The notes beneath the pieces were generated by a model that worked only from the letters and a program-made list of their open reading frames with translations, did no database searches and had not been told where the DNA came from. Shown here piece after piece: positions 59,937 through 64,000 of a stretch of DNA of 64,000 bases. A program made the position numbers and the translations under genes. The DNA lies in NCBI RefSeq assembly GCF_013373865.1, contig NC_050472.1, positions 8,985,276 to 9,049,275 on the forward strand. Direction: 5' to 3'. This stretch comes from Monomorium pharaonis (taxonomy: Eukaryota; Arthropoda; Insecta; Hymenoptera; Formicidae). How positions within the stretch are numbered: the first letter of the stretch is position 1; each line of letters begins with the position of its first letter.

Positions 59937-61361
59937 CTACACATCCAGGGGTTCCTGGTAGGGCTTCAGGTCCTTTATATGGACCTTCCCAATACCTCCC
60001 CCCGTCAAATCGGCGAGTTCGTAGACCACCGGCGACAGAATCCGTCTTATCACGAAAGGGCCGTGAAACTTTCGCGCCAACTTTGCCGAAAAGTGCCGCG
60101 CTCCCGACGATAATACGTGGTGCCGCTTCAGCACCTGTTCGCTCACCTCAAATTGGCGGTCGCGATGTCGGCGATTATAATATTTCGCCTGTTTCTCTTG
60201 GGCCGCCTCGAGGTTCTCGACCACCCACTCCTGCAGTGCCTCGAGGCGCTCCATACGTTCTCGCCACTCAGCCGGTTCGGTTCGCTCGACCTCGACGGCC
60301 GCTTCGTCCCAATACAGTCCCACCGGCGGTGGCTCCCGTCCCAAATTCAGAAAGGCCGGTGTCGCCTGTAAAAACGTATGGTGTGCCGAATTATACGCGA
60401 ATCGAAATTCATGCACGTGCACGTCCCACTCACGGTGATCCCTATCCACGAACGCGGTGATCATCGTCTTTAATACGCGGTTCACGCGCTCGACCGGGTT
60501 GGCCTGCGGGTGGTAGGGCGGAACCGCGTGGTGAATACCGCACCGCTGCGTCAAAGCCTGTATGTCTCTGTTAACGAACTCCGTCCCGTTATCGGTTAGA
60601 AGCACGCGCGGCGTACCCCACCGATAAATGACCAACTCTTCTATCGCTTCGCGGATTCTCTTCCCGGTAGCTTTTCGAAGTGGGCAGCACTCCACCCACT
60701 TTGTGAAGAGATCCTGAAGGACGAGTAGATACGAATGTCCCGCTTTACTGGTTGGGAGAGGACCCATAATGTCTGCCGCGACGACCGTCCACGGTGACTC
60801 TATCACTCTTTGTCCCATCAAACCGGCCGGAGCGTCCTGCTCCACCTTTGTTCTCTGACACGTGTCACACCGACGCACGTACTCCGCCACGTCCCGATAC
60901 ATGCGCGGCCAGTGATACCGCAACGCAATTCGCTGGTACGTCTTATCGACCCCCAAATGTCCGGCGTGAGGAGGATCGTGGTTCTCGCGGATCACTTCCC
61001 GTCGCGTCTCCCTTGGTACTACCCTTTTCCATTGGTCCCTGTCGCCGACAACCCTCGCGATGCCGCGCGTCTTTCTCACATATAGCTCGTCGCCCTCCAA
61101 TTTCCAGTCAGGGTACCGCCGCGGATTTCTCGTTATTTCTTCCCGCCCGACGTACCACTGGTCGTCCGTCGCGATCGCGGCGCAGAGTTCCTCGCCCCCT
61201 TCGTACATTCGCGAGAGGGCGTCAGGTACGTGATGCATGGCCCCCTTCCGATATTTGATTACGTAATCGTATTCTAGGAGCTCCAGCGCCCACCTCGCTA
61301 GTCGGCCCGTAGGGTTTCTTAAATTGTGCAGCCACCGTAGGCTGTTGTGGTCTGTTACCAC
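59937..61361 (-). CDS. Gypsy RNase H end and integrase
   Basis: Integrase inserts the element DNA into the host chromosome. The frame starts inside RNase H (VTDHNSLRWLHNLRNPTGRL, DALSRM) and continues with the HHCC finger (H, H, then CDTCQRTK), the catalytic core with ADIMGPLP, LLTDNGTEFVNRD and HPQANPVERVNR (the D, D, E residues). It closes with a GPY/F-type tail (HGPFVIRRILSPVVYELAD). The catalytic residues are present. It overlaps the reverse transcriptase frame because of the break near 61520. Confidence 0.9.
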   Translation of the reverse strand: MVTDHNSLRWLHNLRNPTGRLARWALELLEYDYVIKYRKGAMHHVPDALSRMYEGGEELCAAIATDDQWYVGREEITRNPRRYPDWKLEGDELYVRKTRGIARVVGDRDQWKRVVPRETRREVIRENHDPPHAGHLGVDKTYQRIALRYHWPRMYRDVAEYVRRCDTCQRTKVEQDAPAGLMGQRVIESPWTVVAADIMGPLPTSKAGHSYLLVLQDLFTKWVECCPLRKATGKRIREAIEELVIYRWGTPRVLLTDNGTEFVNRDIQALTQRCGIHHAVPPYHPQANPVERVNRVLKTMITAFVDRDHREWDVHVHEFRFAYNSAHHTFLQATPAFLNLGREPPPVGLYWDEAAVEVERTEPAEWRERMERLEALQEWVVENLEAAQEKQAKYYNRRHRDRQFEVSEQVLKRHHVLSSGARHFSAKLARKFHGPFVIRRILSPVVYELADLTGGGIGKVHIKDLKPYQEPLDV

Positions 61362-62604
61362 CGTGAAACGATAGCCCTCGAGATAGGGCCTGAATTTTCG
61401 AATTGCCCAAACAACCGCTAAGCACTCCTGTTCCGTCGTGGAGTATTTCTTTTCCGCGTCCGATAACGAGCGACTTGCGTACGCGATGACGTGTTCGGCT
61501 CCCCCGATCTCCTGCGATAGTACCTAAGCCTACTGAACCAGCGTCTGTCTGCACTACAAACGGCCTCTCAAAGTCCGGGCACGATAGTGTGGGAGAGTTC
61601 ACGAGACACGATTTTATCACTTTAAAAGCTTGCTTTTGAGTGTCCCCCCACTCCCAAAAGCGGTTCTTCCTTAGAAGACTAGTCAATGGCTCCAACCGGG
61701 CTGCGCACTGTGGTATAAAACGTCGATACCACGACGCCATACCGATGAAACGACGCAACTGACGAATGTTGCGCAGTGGCGGGTACTCTAGTATAGCGAC
61801 CGTCTTCTCCGGGTCCACCGTTAGCCCTTCGTGTTGTACCAAAAATCCGAGGTATTTGACTTGCGAGCGACAGAATTTGCTTTTGTCCGGGTTGATGGTG
61901 AGGCCCGCCTCTCCGATACGATTGAACACGCGCCCGAGCCAGTGGAGGTGTTCCTCGAAAGTTCTTGTTACGATAACGATATCGTCAAGATAAGCGAACG
62001 CGTACGGTTCCATCTCGGGCCCTATCAATCTATCCAATAGTCTCTGAAACGTTGCGGGGGCTCCCGTGAGCCCATACGGCATGCGTGTAAATTGAAAGAG
62101 CCCCTTCCCTGGGACCGTAAAGGCGGTATATTCCTTACTATTCTTTTCCAGAGGGATCTGGAAGTAGGCCTGACTCAAGTCTATTGTCGATATGTATCGC
62201 GCCGCTCGCAGCTTGTCTAATATCGAGTTCATGTACGGCAGTGGGTACGCGTCCTTTTTCGATACGTCATTTAACTTCCGGAAGTCCAGGCAGAACCGAT
62301 ACGTGCCGTTCGGTTTCTTTATCATAACTATGGGCGTGGACCACTCGCTATTCGAGGGTTCTATAATGCTGGCCTCCAACATTTTATCTACTTCTTCGTA
62401 GATAGCCTGTTGTATTTTCGGCGACACGGGGTAGTACCGCTGCTTTATCGGCGCGTGCCCCCCGACGTCGATACGATGTTCCGTTAGGGTGGTCGTTCCT
62501 GGTCTCTTAGGGTCACCGATAACCTCAGTTCTCAGAAATTCAGCTAATTCGCGATTTTCCGCGGCCGATAGCTCGCTCAATCCCCCCCGTGAGGTGTCGG
62601 GCAT
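61222..62604 (-). CDS. Gypsy reverse transcriptase and start of RNase H
   Basis: Copies the element RNA into DNA. Motifs in order: WSTPIVMIKKPNGTYRFCLD, FRKLNDVSKKDAYPLP, STIDLSQAYFQIPL, MPYGLTGAPATFQRLLD and the catalytic YLDDIVI, then the connection region (YLGFLVQHEGL, RFIGMASWYRRFIP). RNase H begins with VVQTDAGSVGLG, after which the frame turns to unrelated residues, while the correct continuation lies one frame over. A small deletion near 61516-61525 explains this. The first Met shown is not necessarily the biological start because Pol is normally part of a polyprotein. Confidence 0.9.
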   Translation of the reverse strand: MPDTSRGGLSELSAAENRELAEFLRTEVIGDPKRPGTTTLTEHRIDVGGHAPIKQRYYPVSPKIQQAIYEEVDKMLEASIIEPSNSEWSTPIVMIKKPNGTYRFCLDFRKLNDVSKKDAYPLPYMNSILDKLRAARYISTIDLSQAYFQIPLEKNSKEYTAFTVPGKGLFQFTRMPYGLTGAPATFQRLLDRLIGPEMEPYAFAYLDDIVIVTRTFEEHLHWLGRVFNRIGEAGLTINPDKSKFCRSQVKYLGFLVQHEGLTVDPEKTVAILEYPPLRNIRQLRRFIGMASWYRRFIPQCAARLEPLTSLLRKNRFWEWGDTQKQAFKVIKSCLVNSPTLSCPDFERPFVVQTDAGSVGLGTIAGDRGSRTRHRVRKSLVIGRGKEILHDGTGVLSGCLGNSKIQALSRGLSFHGGNRPQQPTVAAQFKKPYGPTSEVGAGAPRIRLRNQISEGGHASRT

Positions 62605-62668
62605 TAGACTCGCGTTCGCCTCCTCGCGTTGTACCGCCCCTTCTCCCCGCGTCTCTCTAGAATCGTTT

Positions 62669-63280
62669 TTACCGTCCGTCCGCTGACCGCCGGTCGCCCC
62701 CCCCCCCCGTTAACGCGGCCGATAACGACCGGGTGGTCTCGGTCTCCAGAGAGAACTGCCTCGTCGGGTCGTCCCCGAAAGCCCATGTCTTCGCCGAAAA
62801 ATTCACGACTATCCCGAAAGCCGACAAAAAATCCATGCCCAGAATGCACGATAAGCCGACCGTAGGTAGTGCGTACGCCCTCACCGTTCGTTTCCGATTA
62901 CCCAGCTCGAACGGGATCTCTACCTCCCCCCTCACTCTTGTCGTTTGTCCGGTCGCGGTGGTCACCCGCCGATCCGCGGCCGGACGGAACCGAAAACCTA
63001 AACGTTTCACCAAATCAATCGTCTCCGCCCCCAGTATTGTGCGGCTCGATCCGGAATCCAACAGCGCGCGAACGCTATGGCCCGATATCTCGACGTTAAG
63101 AAAGGAGAGATAGGAGTCCCTCAACCCGAACGAATTGCAGACATAGTCGGTCTGAATCGTCGCAACCGCACCCTCGGGGCCGATAGGTGCAGGAGTCGGA
63201 CCGCCCCCGGGTCGCGACCCCCCTACGCGTTTCCCGAACACGTGGGACAAGTGCGCGTCGTGACCCCGGCCCTCCCGCAC
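62669..63280 (-). CDS. Gypsy aspartic protease
   Basis: Processes the Gag-Pol precursor. The catalytic motif ALLDSGSSRTILG and the later CILGMDFLSAFG are those of retropepsins. The frame ends just past a run of 11 C at 62698-62708, where it leaves the reverse transcriptase frame. It follows the Gag zinc module almost directly. Confidence 0.85.
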   Translation of the reverse strand: MREGRGHDAHLSHVFGKRVGGSRPGGGPTPAPIGPEGAVATIQTDYVCNSFGLRDSYLSFLNVEISGHSVRALLDSGSSRTILGAETIDLVKRLGFRFRPAADRRVTTATGQTTRVRGEVEIPFELGNRKRTVRAYALPTVGLSCILGMDFLSAFGIVVNFSAKTWAFGDDPTRQFSLETETTRSLSAALTGGGGDRRSADGR

Positions 63281-63522
63281 CGATAGCAGTGCATCCGCGG
63301 GACCTCCTTACAATCGCGCGCGTAATGTCCCGTTCCCTCGCAATTCCAGCACTTTCCAGTAAGTGCCCGTGCCCCGCTCGGGCCTGGCGTCGCCGTAGAC
63401 GTACTCGGGGCGGCCGGCGTGGCTTGCGCGCTCGCATCGCCACCCGCGGCCGGTCTCTTTTCCTTCTTGTTTTTCGCCATTCCGCTCCCCCCCCCCGGGG
63501 GTCGACACTCCCAACGCGGCAA
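63223..63522 (-). CDS. Gypsy Gag nucleocapsid part, shifted frame
   Basis: It encodes a Lys-rich stretch (MAKNKKEKRPAAGG), an Ala/Thr/Pro linker, then CWNCEGTGHYARDC (CX2CX4HX4C) and CYRCGRAGVTTRTCPTC (CX2CX9CX2C). This is the RNA-binding end of Gag, separated from the capsid only by the homopolymer frame change. Confidence 0.85.
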   Translation of the reverse strand: MPRWECRPPGGGSGMAKNKKEKRPAAGGDASAQATPAAPSTSTATPGPSGARALTGKCWNCEGTGHYARDCKEVPRMHCYRCGRAGVTTRTCPTCSGNA

Positions 63523-64000
63523 TCGTATCCGTCGTCCGTCCGTGACGGTTCCCTTCTCTCGGCGGCCGATACGCGAGATCCGGAAATAATGACCTCTCCG
63601 GGGGTGGTGGGGCCCGGTAACTTTGCGCGGCGCGGTGACAGCTCTCCGCGCGCGCCGCCAGCAATTCTAATGCGTCTAAATCCGTCACCGCTTCCCGCGG
63701 CACCATCGCTTGCAGGCGCGGTAGCATGTGGCGGTGCGCGTACCCGATCTTCTCTGCTTCGCCCCACGGCGGCGTTAAACGGTCAAACATTGTGCCCAAA
63801 CACGTCAAATAGTCGACGACGGACTCCCGCTCCCCCTGGGTACGGTGCATTATCTTGTCCCGTAGCGCGAATTGGAAGTCCGGGTCTCCAAAGCGCACCC
63901 GCCACGCGGCCTTAAACGCCGCCCAGGTCGTCAAGCGCGCCTTCTTACCCCGGAACCAGTGCAGCGCGATCCCCGACAAAAAGAACGGCAGACAACGCAA
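63308..64000 (-). CDS. Gypsy Gag, partial
   Basis: Capsid part of a Ty3/gypsy Gag that continues beyond the window. Motifs of the retrotransposon Gag family are visible (GIALHWFRGKKARLTTWAAF, WRVRFGDPDFQFALRDKI, QGERESVVDYLTCL). About two thirds of the way along, the frame reaches a run of nine C (63487-63495), after which the residues no longer look like Gag. The nucleocapsid continues in another frame. Confidence 0.85.
   Translation of the reverse strand: MRCLPFFLSGIALHWFRGKKARLTTWAAFKAAWRVRFGDPDFQFALRDKIMHRTQGERESVVDYLTCLGTMFDRLTPPWGEAEKIGYAHRHMLPRLQAMVPREAVTDLDALELLAARAESCHRAAQSYRAPPPPERSLFPDLAYRPPREGNRHGRTTDTIAALGVSTPGGGERNGEKQEGKETGRGWRCERASHAGRPEYVYGDARPERGTGTYWKVLELRGNGTLRARL

Larger units (their letters stand above)
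56487..64000 (-). mobile_element. Ty3/gypsy LTR retrotransposon, cut by the window end
   Basis: In element order: partial Gag, protease, reverse transcriptase, RNase H and integrase, an extra ORF with a zinc module, an untranslated region and the 3' LTR. The 5' part lies past the right edge. Gag-pol is broken into frames at two poly-C runs (63487-63495 and 62698-62708) and near 61520 in RNase H. The coding region is GC-rich, unlike the AT-rich DNA to its left. Confidence 0.9.

Overview
This is a eukaryotic window dominated by transposable elements. It almost certainly comes from an insect, most likely a hymenopteran and possibly an ant. The reasons are a (CCTAA)n tract of the insect telomere type, a TRAS/SART-like (R1-clade) retrotransposon inserted in that tract, a BEL/Pao element, a Ty3/gypsy element, many foldback MITEs, CpG-rich islands in AT-rich DNA, and host exons that read like insect PRPF6 and VPS52. 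I see no intact host gene. The species is inference.

Layout. Positions 1-18.9 kb are non-coding, with microsatellites and at least six hairpin MITEs. They also hold a small remnant that looks like a secreted serine protease (8.2-8.45 kb). On the minus strand, 19.1-19.86 kb is a decayed, intron-bearing copy of part of VPS52. From 20.4 to 30.7 kb lies a nest of non-autonomous DNA elements: two TIR elements carrying the same tRNA-like cargo, a 2.45-kb palindrome with a candidate solo LTR at its centre, a 16-bp minisatellite split by another TIR element, and elements built of reiterated short palindromes.

From 31.2 to 52.5 kb, minus strand, is the 5' part of a PRPF6 (Prp6) copy: exons 1-3 at 52.07-52.55 kb and exon 4 at 31.21-31.75 kb. 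The splice junctions are in frame, but exon 4 has an in-frame TAG and a small deletion. The 20-kb intron between exons 3 and 4 has absorbed a 2.5-kb purine-rich repeat, an 8.0-kb R1-clade LINE inserted in a (CCTAA)n tract inside an older TIR-element remnant, and a 6.65-kb intact BEL/Pao element whose LTRs differ at one position. Just upstream of the PRPF6 start codon is a 2.1-kb nested palindrome.

From 56.5 kb to the right edge is a minus-strand Ty3/gypsy element, cut by the window end. It has a 1.74-kb 3' LTR, a downstream third ORF with a Gag-like zinc module and repeated TQT motifs, then integrase, reverse transcriptase, protease and partial Gag. Most frame breaks in the two GC-rich retroelements fall on poly-C runs, so either decay or homopolymer errors could explain them. 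The BEL element is the only one with an unbroken coding frame.

The most unusual items are the extra ORF of the gypsy element, the pre-seeded telomere-like target of the LINE, the tRNA-like cargo shared by elements with different termini, and the split PRPF6 pseudogene.
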